Shown: piece by piece, positions 7,556-16,851 of the stretch
How positions within the stretch are numbered: the first letter of the stretch is position 1
Layout of the letters: the number at the start of each line of letters is the position of its first letter
Assembly (NCBI GenBank): GCA_023627715.1
Contig: JAMAHW010000204.1
Coordinates: forward strand, 1-16,865
Source of the DNA: Periconia sp. R9002
Taxonomy: Eukaryota; Ascomycota; Dothideomycetes; Pleosporales; Periconiaceae
Reading direction: 5' to 3'
DNA: 16,865 bases
Notes under the pieces: generated by a model
What the model was told of the DNA's origin: nothing
The model's database searches: none
The model's input: the letters and a program-made list of their open reading frames with translations, nothing else
Translations under genes and position numbers: made by a program

Positions 7556-8330
7556 ATGAAATGAGGAGTGTTTGTCGGTCATGAGGGAAAGTGTATAGTC
7601 GTGCATGCAGCTGCGATCGCTGCTGCTAGTAAATAGCTGGACGCACTTACCAACGGTGGAATAGGTAAATCCAAAACGCGATGTGCGAAGATCGAAGATG
7701 TTGAGGTAGACGACCTCGTCCGGTTCTGCGAGTACGCCTACCGCGAGAATCATACGATACCTCCATGTGGGCCTACCAACTGCAAGTGCAAAAAAAGAAG
7801 GGCAATAAAGGGAAAAGAGCGGAGATGATTGAGGCACAAGAAGTCCCTGTAGAAAAGGAATACCCTGAAGAAAGCCAGGTAAGGCATTTCTCAGGAGCCC
7901 AGTTGCGGGTTCAGTTCAACAGCCGAAAACATACAAGCAACGACGGTCCCAAGACGCTAATTCTACAGAACGTTGAACCTAAACCTAACGATGCCGTGAA
8001 CCAAAATTTGACGCCGGTCCTTCTCGCCTACGCACAACTTTACTGTTTTGCGCATTTAAATCTAATAGAGTCACTAAAAGCGCTGGCTCTTGACAAGCTA
8101 TACAAGACACTCATGGGTTTCAAATTGTATACAAAGCGGATCGGAAATATTGTTGAACTGGTGAGATATGCATATTCGATAGCGACAGAACACATCAAGT
8201 GCACTGCGGGAACAGTACTTCTTGTTTTTCGCGAAATATAGCACGAGCGAACACGCCTAGTCGACCACGGACCGATCAAATGAAGGATGCTACGCCGAGT
8301 CGCAATGCAAGACGTGGAAATGCTACGACG
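7556..8330 (+). pseudogene. second BTB/POZ gene, decayed
   Basis: Three frame segments line up as a fungal BTB protein. The first (7556-7800) gives GVFVGHEGK, VVHAAAIAAASK, then TAG (7634-7636), LDALTNGG and IEDVEVDDLVRFCEYAYR, with an earlier TGA at 7562-7564. The frame changes near the run of seven A at 7790-7796. The second (about 7790-8210) gives KKKGNKGKRAEMI, LTPVLLAYAQLYCFAHLNL, ALDKLYKTLMGFKLYTKRIG and NIVELVRYAYS, the family's C-terminal helical part. A third frame change near 8205-8215 continues as LREQYFLFFAKYSTSEHA before more stops. The stops and at least two frameshifts make a product impossible. The first gene (6102-6802) runs the other way and is of a different BTB subtype. 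The 3' limit is approximate. Confidence 0.75.
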
Positions 8331-8538
8331 CCTTGACTTGAGCGCGTGCTGCACCAATTATGTGCCAGTCCCCTGGTGTGGCGCGAAGGCACACCTCACG
8401 ACAGGGTAGCCTCAGCTCAGGATGCCAAGAAAGCAGCGATCAGGCTGAGACAGCGCTGTCTACGTGCATCTATCCGGCAACGAAGCGCAGTGCTTGCTAC
8501 TGCACACCACCTCTGATCATGGCCGTGGGCACTAAAGG

Positions 8539-11460
8539 ATGGCATCGAGCAGCAAGCAACTCGCTTGCGCCGACTACCATGTCGCGTGGGTCTGCCCGCT
8601 CGCGGACGTCGAGCTGCTGCCCGCGCGGCTGATGCTGGACGAGGAGCACTCCACCCCACCGTACGACACGCACTACGACGAGAACACGTACATATGCGGC
8701 GCGATTAACGGCCATGCCGTCGTCGTCGCGACCTAGGGCGAGACGGGCAACGTCAACGCCGGACGGCTGACGGGATCCATGTTTAAGACCTTCCCCAACA
8801 TCAGAATGGCCGTCCTTGTCGGCATCGGAGGAGGGATCCCTCGTTCAACGTCATCCGAGGATCCGCTCGACGACATCCATCTCGGCGACGTCGTGGTCGG
8901 GTGGCCCGGCGACGGGAAGCCGGCGTGCCTCTACCACGACCGGGGCAGGTCGAAGGTCGGCGGCGAGTTCGAACTGGTCAGCACGATGTAGAACCCAGAT
9001 TGGAGACTCTTGCAGGCGCTCGGCATTCTCGCAGCTGATCAAGAGATGGGGAAAACGACGTTTGCTGATCAGCTTAGACGGTTGCAAAACCATAAGAGGT
9101 TCGCTCAGAAGTTCGCTCGTCCTAGCCTCGAGAACGACCGGCTTTTCAAGGCCACATATCATCACGTCGGAGACTACCAATCTAACTGCGTAGCATGCGA
9201 CCATAAGAACTTGTTCAGCGACCCCAGCGGAGCGTAGACGACGCGCACGAGCTCGTCTTCCATCGAGGGAGGATCGCGACCGGCAACGCAGTCATCCAGG
9301 ATGGCGAGCTGAGAGACGGGATCGGCGCCAGATGCGACGGGGCGCTATGCGTCGAGATGGAAGCCGCGGGCGTCGACGTCAACAGGACATGTCTGGTGAT
9401 CCGCGGCATCTCCGACTATGCCGACTCGCACAAGGACGACGTATGGCGGCCTCACGCGGCGGGAAACGCGGCGGCGTTCGCCAGAGGGCTGCTCTGCAGG
9501 ATCTAACCAGCTGTGGTCAAGGACATGAAAGGGGTGACTGAAGGTTCGTGATAGGTTTGCTTTGCAGTGAGCTGCGTTGTATGTAGAGCTCAGCAATACA
9601 TCAATAGCGCTCTTACTTATATCCACTATCGTATGCAGCGTGCTGATGCATGGCAGCGCCTTGGGCTGTTCCATTCACGAGACCCCCATCCTTCGTCGGC
9701 CGAGAGACGCAGCTCGCTCAGCTCGACACACATCTCGTTAGAGGGCTGCCGACGGCTCGCAATATACGGTCTTGGCGGGTGCGGAAAGACGGCCCTGCTC
9801 TCGAGTCGGCTTATCGCACGAGGGAGCAGCAACCTGCCCGCGCCATCTTCTGGGTGCCGGCGGTCAGTCGAGAAAGTTTCGAGCAGGCATACCGCGAGAT
9901 TGGGATGCTTCTGCACATACCGGGGATTGTAGACGATAATGCAGACGTCAAGCGACTCGTCAAGGCGTGGCTGAGCGACGAAGGCTTCGGACCGTGGTTG
10001 ATGGTCGTGGACAACGCCGACGACTTCAGCGTCTTGCGTAGCGCGGAAAGCGGTACGACTCCGTTGATAGACTACCTCCCACACAGCAGTCGCAAGGGCT
10101 CTATTGTCTTTGCCACCCGGATTCGAGAGGCTGTGGTTGACTTGGCTGGAAGCAATAGTGTAGAGCTGGGGGAGTTGAGTGAAGGAGAGGGAAAGTAGGT
10201 ATTGAGGACGCGCCTTCTGCCAGACAATCAGCACCTACTCGAGGATGACCAGGTCGTTCATTCGTTTCTCGATATGCTCGCCTTTCTCGCGCTTGCCATC
10301 GTCCAAGCAGCCGCCTTTATCAATAAGAACAATACTACACTCGCCGGTTATAGGTCAGTCCACAAAGACAGCGAGGAAGACGCGATTAAACTCTTAAGCA
10401 AGGAGTTTGAGGATCACGGCAGATACCGAGACACGAAGAATCCCGTGGCAACGACGTGGTACATCTCGTTTAAGCAGATCCAAAAGCAGGACCCGCTAGC
10501 CGCAGACTATCTGTCTTTTATGGCATACACAACTGGTGAGAACACTCCCGGGTCCCTGCTATTGCCTAGTAGTGGTGGACTAGCGGCAATGAAGTAGTTG
10601 GCACGTTAGATGCATACGCCTTTGTTACCGAACGCCGACAGGCGCTAGGAGGAAGTGACGAGCAGCATCAGGAAAGAATGTTTGACATGCATCAACTAGT
10701 CCGCTTAGCAATGCACAACTGGCTGAGAGAGCACCAGCAGTGGGATGCTTGGGTGAACAAGACACTGACGCGGCTGGTCAAGGTGGTTCCTTACGGCGGC
10801 CATGAAAGAAGAGAGGTGTGGATAGCGTATCTACCTCACGCTATGCATGTCGTAGAGTTGCCTCAAGTGTACGAGGCGGAAGGCAGGATGTCGCTGTTAG
10901 ACCGAATAGGACGCTGTGAGCGGACACTAGGACTGTACAAGGCTGCGGAGGTGACTTATCGAAAAGTCTCTGAACGAAAAGAGGTGTTGGGAAAGGAGCA
11001 CCCAGAGATGTTGACGAGCATAAACAATGTAGCACAGGCACTGAGCCGCCAAGGGAAGGATGCAGACGCGGAGAAGATGCATCGAGAGACGCTGGCACTG
11101 AGGGAGAAGGTGTTAGGGAAGGAGCACCCACACACACTGACGAGCGTTTACTGTCTTGCATACACACTTCACCAGCGGGAGCAGTACGAAGTGGCCTTGT
11201 CACTCTGTTACAGAGCTTGGATTGGTTATCAAGAGAACCTTGGCGCTGCCCATCTCACTACCCGAGCGTGCGTCAACCACTACTCCTCGCTCCTGCAGCT
11301 ATGCCGTTTAAAGCCTCTAGGAATCGATACGGGTCCTCTGAGCAGTACGAAGGAGGATATCGAACATAATTCATCTCGACAACAACTGTCACCCATTGTT
11401 CTAGGGCGCACAAAGACGTCAAAACGGCGCAAGCTATTTCGAAAGTTATGTCTGGAGTAA
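8539..11460 (+). pseudogene. NLR-like gene: PNP/UDP-phosphorylase, NB-ARC and TPR parts, decayed
   Basis: The domain order is that of fungal NLR-like (STAND) immune receptors. PNP_UDP (8539-9544) includes DYHVAWVCPLADVE, RMAVLVGIGGGIP, HLGDVVVGWPGDGK, CVEMEAAGVDVN and VIRGISDYADSHKDDVW. NB-ARC (about 9650-10660) includes PPSFVGRETQLAQLD, Walker A GLGGCGKTAL in another frame at about 9768-9800, and Walker-B-like WLMVVDNADD. The helical part and TPRs (10678-11460) start at FDMHQLVRLAMHNWL. In-frame stops lie at 8734, 8989, 9504, 10196 and 10595, with frame changes near 9230, 9770-9800 and 10590. Relatives probably carry Gln at 8734, 8989 and 9504, so these look like CAG/CAA to TAG/TAA changes. 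In such genes the N-terminal part signals, NB-ARC is the ATP switch, and the TPRs sense ligand. One intron is expected between 9544 and 9650. The last frame stays open for 260 codons, so a partial product cannot be excluded. Confidence 0.85.
10954..11205 (+). repeat. two tandem 42-residue TPR units of the NLR-like gene
   Basis: Each unit is 126 bp and repeats the core LGKEHPxxLTS: VLGKEHPEMLTS, then VLGKEHPHTLTS. This is the kinesin-light-chain-type TPR common in fungal NLRs, where repeat number often varies between strains. A weaker third unit follows. Two units is a small number, and contraction by recombination is possible. Confidence 0.75.
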
Positions 11461-11799
11461 ATAGATAGTGTGTTATCTAATAATTAGTCAAGCTGTCAGC
11501 TGAGTAGAGGACGGTATCAGGTAGAAGCGGTATCCTGTCCATCGTGTCGTTGCGGGGATTTTCAGGCAAGGATTCACCTCCTGTGGCGCGGTTGAGCTAT
11601 ATACACAAGTACAGGTACATGGGCTGGTCTAGAGGTCTCCCAAATTCGCCACCGCTAGCAGGGAGGATGGCCGACCCGCTCCGGCCACAGAGTTGGCATG
11701 AGAGGCGTTGAGTTTTACAAATGAACAGACGAGGTAAAGCGCATGTATCATCGTCATTAGGGAAAACAGCCTCTTCGCTCTTCACTATTTATGTCTATC
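11461..11799. other. gene-free stretch between the NLR relic and the nuclease-like gene
   Basis: These are two convergent 3' ends. I see no gene, transposon end or RNA gene here. Confidence 0.5.
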
Positions 11800-13056
11800 T
11801 CACGGGCTTGGTTCAGGGTCGGGTTGTGACCTTGTTTTGATCCGTTTGATGCGCTCTACTATGGCATCCGCCGCATCGGCTGAGGAAAAAGAGCTGTTTT
11901 CAGCTGACTCCCGAATTCTTGCCGCTGTTTCCGCTTGCTCAAATGCCTCCTCATCTTCCGACGCAAGTTTCGGAGTCGGTGTACGCTTCCTTTTAGATAC
12001 AAATGGAATGTCCTTTTCGGAAGCTGTAGGGCTGGAACGTGCTTCTGCAATACCTTCCTCCTCTTCTGCCTCCGTCAGAAGGCACGCTAGTTCTCGGTGT
12101 GATATAGCAATCGTCCGATCGTTGGTTGCGCTGAGGGTACCGTCCGGGCAGAAGTCTGAAAGCAAAAGACACACAGACCCATCCGCCGCAGCCGAATCTT
12201 CTACAGAAAATTGCTCCTCCTCAACATCTGCATGTGCCTCCCTTTGCCAACTCCCGGTTTCTTCATCGCGGACCAGCCTGTTACGATATATAGAATAGAC
12301 CGCCGAGCGAGGTGGTAATGAGTGAGCGGTACGTTCACTTGGACCTCGATATTCCAAGTCTATCGTAATCACAGTCTTAGTGCGGCCCTTGGTGCGCTCG
12401 ATGTAGGATTCAGCGAGACGCGGTAGATCGCGTCTTTTCTGCGAATTGGCGACTTCGATCACCAGAGGCGGATACTTGGTACCGGTAAAACGGAAAGATC
12501 CGTCTGGGGACTTCTTCCCCTCTGTCGAAGAATCACTAAATCGGATGTCCGAGGTGGTCGCCATCTTGATACGCTCTATTACTGGGCGTATCTCTTCCTG
12601 CGTGGTGAGATGCCCCAGTTCCCGGACAATCACCTCTTGTAACCTGATGGCAAAGATATCATGTAGCGGTGAAGGCATGCGGAGAACAAATTCGCCCTCG
12701 GCTGAGTCGTAGTCGTATCGGAGCTTGTCTGCGACCCAGGCTCCAAGTTCGGTGTCCTTCTCCAATTCATCCTGCAACACCTGATACCACTGTGGTGATA
12801 TGCGAACGCTCTCCCAGGTGTTGTCCAATAATTTCCCTTCGTAGCACTGTTGTATACGATGGTACAAGCGACGAATAAGGTGCGGTAAGTGTCGAGGTGA
12901 AGAGTCGACAAGGACGGTAGCTGGTGGGGAGATTGGCAACGATGTAGCTGCGTCTTCGGTTGCGGAGAGCGTTGGGCTTTCGGGCGGCGTTTTCACAACA
13001 GGTAGGAAGCGTTCGCCTGCTCGTGCAATCTTGTGTGGAATGTTATCGGTGCTCAT
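11800..13056 (-). CDS. fungal protein with possible PD-(D/E)XK nuclease-like core
   Basis: A single exon encodes 418 residues from the ATG at 13056. An ATG 26 codons upstream (13134) is also possible but adds a His/Arg-rich low-complexity lead. The central part resembles a widespread ascomycete family I know only as hypothetical. It has a predicted helical start (IRRLYHRIQQCYEGKLLDN), SPLHDIFAIRLQEVIVREL at about 129-147, KSPDGSFRF at 182-190 and YPPLVIEVANSQKRRDL at 195-211. Pro-Asp (184-185), then Glu201 after a hydrophobic strand, then Lys207 recall the PD-(D/E)XK layout, with the Lys displaced from its usual place. That would suit a metal-dependent nuclease or a degenerate relative. The C-terminal third is acidic and Ser-rich with a KRKR cluster (355-358), a possible nuclear signal. 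No transposase genes or repeats flank it directly. The nuclease reading is a structural guess. Confidence 0.75.
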   Translation of the reverse strand: MSTDNIPHKIARAGERFLPVVKTPPESPTLSATEDAATSLPISPPATVLVDSSPRHLPHLIRRLYHRIQQCYEGKLLDNTWESVRISPQWYQVLQDELEKDTELGAWVADKLRYDYDSAEGEFVLRMPSPLHDIFAIRLQEVIVRELGHLTTQEEIRPVIERIKMATTSDIRFSDSSTEGKKSPDGSFRFTGTKYPPLVIEVANSQKRRDLPRLAESYIERTKGRTKTVITIDLEYRGPSERTAHSLPPRSAVYSIYRNRLVRDEETGSWQREAHADVEEEQFSVEDSAAADGSVCLLLSDFCPDGTLSATNDRTIAISHRELACLLTEAEEEEGIAEARSSPTASEKDIPFVSKRKRTPTPKLASEDEEAFEQAETAARIRESAENSSFSSADAADAIVERIKRIKTRSQPDPEPSP

Positions 13057-14428
13057 AGCATGATGTTCATGGAGATGAAGGTAAGTGTAGTGCGGATGGA
13101 GGATATGACGCCGGGATCGGTGGGGACGCGCCAAGCACGGCTATACTGTAGTAACGCTCGGACAACTCAACGATCGTGGCCATGGCTGTCGCGCCGAGCC
13201 TGCTGATGTAATCGCGCAACAACCAAACAACCCAGGAACCTGTTCTGATTCCCACGAGCCTTCTTTTGGCTCCCGCAGTAGGTCTGACAGCGAGTTTTGA
13301 TGTGACTCCCTAGCACGGATCCAGTGCATATTCGGGAGCCCGTACAAGCTCTTACCACACATTTTACCAATAACTACTACTCTTACATGTAAGCGTCAGC
13401 TCTCTGTCACAGAGCATCCTTTGCTTCTTCACCAAACCCTCGAGATATTGCCATCGGCGCAAGGTCAGGGCCGGTGCGGGTTGGCCAGATTTCTGCGGAT
13501 GCACCGCCACTCTCATCTACATATTCGCCACGTAGCTGACTCAGCTGCTGTAAGATTATATCTACAGTATACTGTCAGATATAGCTCCTTATTAGAGACT
13601 ATTTGTCTTCCGTACTAGTACTCGAGTAAGCTGTGTCGAGTCATAATAACAGGAACCTCGGTTATCCTACTAAGCAGAGACACATAAAAGATAACATACA
13701 TAGAATAATAAAACAACAACTAGATCCCACATCAATCTGACAAAGGTAGGATATACGGATAAGGTTAGGAAATTTCGAGGAATAAAATTTTGATTTCAAG
13801 GTCTTAATAGATGCTGTCAGATATGATGCTCGCATGCGATGAAATATTTTTATCGGTGATGATTCTTTATTGATTGATTGATCCTGCATTCTATAATCAT
13901 GTCTGCCAACTCTCTCTTGTTGGCTTTTACCCTGGGCTCGTGCGATCAGTGCTGTGGTCCCTGCTCGATTGTGCAGATCCGACCTCAACGCACGCGTTCT
14001 ATTTGACACGAGGCCAGATATACCTAATTAACTAGAGGCTGATTGTAAATGTATAGCCTGCGGTAAACTAGTTTTAGATACTGAAAAGGGGAAAATGTAT
14101 AGTGTCACTACAAAGAACGATATTAGTCTTATTAGTGCTAAGGTTGTTGCGAAATTTATAGAGTACTAGAGGCAAGCTAATTTTCGTTCTTAATTAGTAT
14201 ACTATAGGTTATGAATGTCCTCTTCGGCATTCATCATATTCTTAGTATAGTTGAGGTTTACAATATATTTACCTGCTTGCCCTATTCACTTGCTACGAAC
14301 AAGTTGTATGATAAGCGAGGGAGCTTCTTAATATTATTGATTGTTACCTAATGTGCAGCACATGGACAGGAAACACTGAGAATCTAGGAAGCAGTGTTCT
14401 TTCTCAACCCCGAAGCTTTAATATAAAC
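13057..14428. other. gene-poor region, AT-rich on the right
   Basis: The left part (13057-13500) is of mixed composition and probably holds the promoter of the nuclease-like gene. The right part (about 13550-14350) is visibly AT-rich, with stops in all frames, as in RIP-damaged repeat DNA. The stretch 14031-14160 reads in one frame CKCIACGKLVLDTEKGKMYS, which hints at a short Cys-containing relic, but I cannot assign it. A near-palindrome at 13558-13582 is listed separately. Confidence 0.45.
13558..13582. repeat. 25-bp near-perfect palindrome
   Basis: ATATCT, then the perfect 12-bp palindrome ACAGTATACTGT, then one extra C, then AGATAT. The CAGT/ACTG pair next to TA is reminiscent of the ends of Tc1/mariner-type elements lying close together, as might remain after internal deletion. 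It could equally be a binding site or chance in AT-rich DNA. Confidence 0.55.
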
Positions 14429-15794
14429 TTAAGCTTTGAAGCTTCTGCAATGTAGTCCACTCTTAGTAGCATTCTGAACATCTTCACATGACAAGACAGT
14501 ATTAAGTTTTCCCTGCAACCAGTCCTCATTCGGCACACTCCTCTTCGATGGCTTGACTCGGTCGGGGATATCTTTATACTCTTTGAAGACGCCGTCCTTA
14601 GCGTGGTCTCTGTCAGGGGCATATTTGACCTCCATAGCTTGCATAATGATGCCCATGATACCGTAACTGTCTGCATTGGCGATGGCGTCTGCTTTTGATA
14701 ATGAGTAGACGTCTATTCCGTAACCATAATCGTCATCTGTCGAAAAGATTAGCATTAAATATGTGGAAGATTGGAAAACAAGACTTCATAGTAGGAATGG
14801 ATAAATGAATAGTACCGAAGTACTACCTAGGCATCCCTGCCTAGACAAAAAGGATGATTAAAAGAAGACTTACTATGATGTGGCCAAGTATGACCGAGTT
14901 CGTGCAATAAGACCATACTACCAATGTATCTCATGTTTTCCAAATCTTCCTTATCCGCACGCCCGAACATCTTTGACGCATCAATTTCCTTGAAAACATG
15001 CAACCGGTCATGCATATCGAGCCACCCGTTACAGAGCTATAGTATATTAGTCTTGTAAAACATGGAATCTTTCCATGCACGTACAGTAATAGTAGAACGA
15101 CGAGGTTGCTCCCCAGATGGGTTCTTGTCGGAAAGATCATAGTCGGTTGGGCCGGGCCACTTATTGGTGTACATAAGCTCATCATCGTTACATCTAGGAA
15201 ACCCCAACACTGGGATCTTGTTTTCCTTGTCCCACCATTCCTGGTCTTCCTTCGGTCTTTGACTATTTGGAGTCGATGGTGGCTGGGTTTTGTCCTTGCT
15301 GTCATCCACAAGCTCCCATCTGTTACCATCACCGTTGTCGCAATAGATACGAAGGGTAGAAAGCCTACGCCCAAGTCCGCCATGGTCACTATGCTGCTCG
15401 TACGAAGATACTGCCCACGAGCTATCAAAACCCTGAAAACCCCCAATTTGTTCTAAAGTTGATTAGTCATATATAAAAATTCATGTATGCCGAGAAACCG
15501 ACTCTTGAATGTATCGACGTGCTTTTTGTCTTCTGGATCGCCTGTGTCGAATTTGATTTTGAACAGAGACTCGAATGCGCGATAAGCATCCGGCTCGTCT
15601 TTGCTAGTTCGGCTCATACGATCTCTGATCATTAAAGCCGTGTCCGTGGCTTCTTTCATCATCTTCTCCAGCACGCCCGTTGAAATATGCTTTTCGCATG
15701 ACGAATCGATCCAATAGGTGGTTTCCCGCGAATGAACAGGGACGGCGAGGAAGAGAAGAGACGAGACCCCAATTAAAGCATCTATGAGACGCAT
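14429..15794 (-). CDS. secreted HExxH metallopeptidase-like protein, four exons
   Basis: Minus-strand exons 15794-15499, 15421-15085, 15036-14874 and 14736-14429 join to 367 residues. Introns 2 (48 bp, donor GTACGT) and 3 (137 bp, donor GTAAGT) are canonical. The first (77 bp) uses a weak GTTTCT donor and a GATAG acceptor; a better acceptor at 15433 would break the frame, so that junction is uncertain. Residues 1-22 are a signal peptide ending near VHS. The catalytic motif is LLHELGHTW, with HExxH at 256-260. Asp288 in NADSYGIMG is the likely third zinc ligand, as in aspzincins (M35-like, including the fungal lysine-specific metallo-endopeptidase fold). Nearby Tyr/Gly residues fit the YGI motif of that fold. 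Such proteins are secreted by plant-, insect- and soil-associated fungi and may degrade host or competitor proteins. The reading stays open across all exons. The substrate is unknown. Confidence 0.85.
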
Positions 15795-16641
15795 AATGGA
15801 ATGCTTAAGAAAATCAAAAAGTGGGTGAAAAAAACGAGTGTGAAGGTGTCAATTCTGGCCAAAAGGTGGTGAAAAAAGAAATATGTGCCTGCGTCGATGC
15901 TGCAAGAGAAAGCAGCCTTTACGCCGAGTCTATATACTCTCTGCATTTGAACAAAAATTGATGCAATTTCCCATGTACGCAGCTATTCCAACAGTTCATA
16001 ACTCCGTACAGAGTAGCGGATCAAGAATTCGAGATCATCACCCCATGTGTGTACAAGAGACGGAAATTGGGCAGGTAGCCGGCCGAAGCGTTGAGCCTTG
16101 CGCCAGAGAAGTTGTAACTCTTAAAGAGCTAGCCAATATGGAATGTGCTTTTTTCCTGTAGGTAGGTAACTACGTTTTATCGCATGAGGCTACCATGATC
16201 AAGATGTTTGTATGCCGGGCAGTGGGGAATTGGCAGTGGGCCCGTAATGACCACTGCGATTTTATACAAAAGAGGAAATCTGAATGGATTACTAGGGCTA
16301 AAAATTGGTCGTCTAACTGTCTAGTAATTATTTATTCTAGGATTGCGGGGCCTCGTCAATCCTCTTCGGGGTTTTGGAAACGGGTCGCCTAAGTATATTT
16401 AGCGACCGGCGAGTTTTTCTCCAGATTAGGTAACAACCGAATGACATGGGCCCATTTTCACGACTCGTATATTTTTACACAGGGAGATGCAAGCAGCCTC
16501 GCAAAACAATAGAAGGGCATAGTAAGTCCGAAAAACGTCCCTGCAAGTTTCGAAATATATAAACGTGTTAAAGAAGTCTTCAAATGCCATCACACGCCTT
16601 CTGAACTATCGACGCTCATTACTTTGTTTCTTGCTACCACC
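15795..16641. other. gene-free stretch upstream of two divergent secreted-protein genes
   Basis: The stretch lies between the starts of the metallopeptidase (-) and the small secreted protein (+), so it holds both promoters. Short open frames here (for example about 15883-16161) have no recognisable domain. No repeat or RNA gene was found. Confidence 0.45.
16556..16563 (+). promoter_or_regulatory. TATA box of the small secreted protein gene
   Basis: TATATAAA lies about 79 bases upstream of the ATG at 16642. That is a usual TATA-to-start distance for a fungal gene with a short leader. Confidence 0.45.
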
Positions 16642-16851
16642 ATGCGTAACCACGCAGCGTTATTTTTGCTCTTCCAACTAGGTGCTTACATAGCATCAGC
16701 TGCATCGACTCCCACTTTCACGCAAAAAGAGTCCAAGACTTACATGGGGAATGGTGACAAAGTCGAAGTAGGAGAAAATGACATTGATATACAGACGAAG
16801 GTCAACCTCCCCGCATACGCACTTGTCCAGCTTCATTCTAACCCTCTATAA
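16642..16851 (+). CDS. short secreted protein, possibly only a first exon
   Basis: The ATG sits in a good context (ACCACC before it), behind a TATA box. It opens 69 codons. Residues 1-26 form a signal peptide: HAALFLLFQLGAYIASAAS is a hydrophobic core with small residues before a cleavage near Ala-Ala-Ser. The mature part, about 43 residues, has no Cys and includes YMGNGDKVEVGEND and KVNLPAYALVQL. It reads like the start of a larger secreted protein, so the stop at 16849 may lie in an intron or mark a truncation; the window ends 14 bases later. I do not recognise the family. It is divergent from the secreted metallopeptidase, which suggests a small secretome cluster. Confidence 0.5.
   Translation: MRNHAALFLLFQLGAYIASAASTPTFTQKESKTYMGNGDKVEVGENDIDIQTKVNLPAYALVQLHSNPL

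Noticed and set aside
11540..11620. tRNA-like look on the minus strand
   Set aside because: No acceptor-stem pairing and no proper T-loop could be found.
13662..14009. 115-codon minus-strand open frame
   Set aside because: Composition changes along its length, its C-terminal end is an AT-driven hydrophobic run, and I recognise no domain. The surroundings look like decayed repeat DNA.
14031..14160. Short Cys-containing translated stretch that might be a zinc-knuckle or retroelement relic
   Set aside because: Only one short block, a stop soon after, and no second motif. Too weak to name an element.
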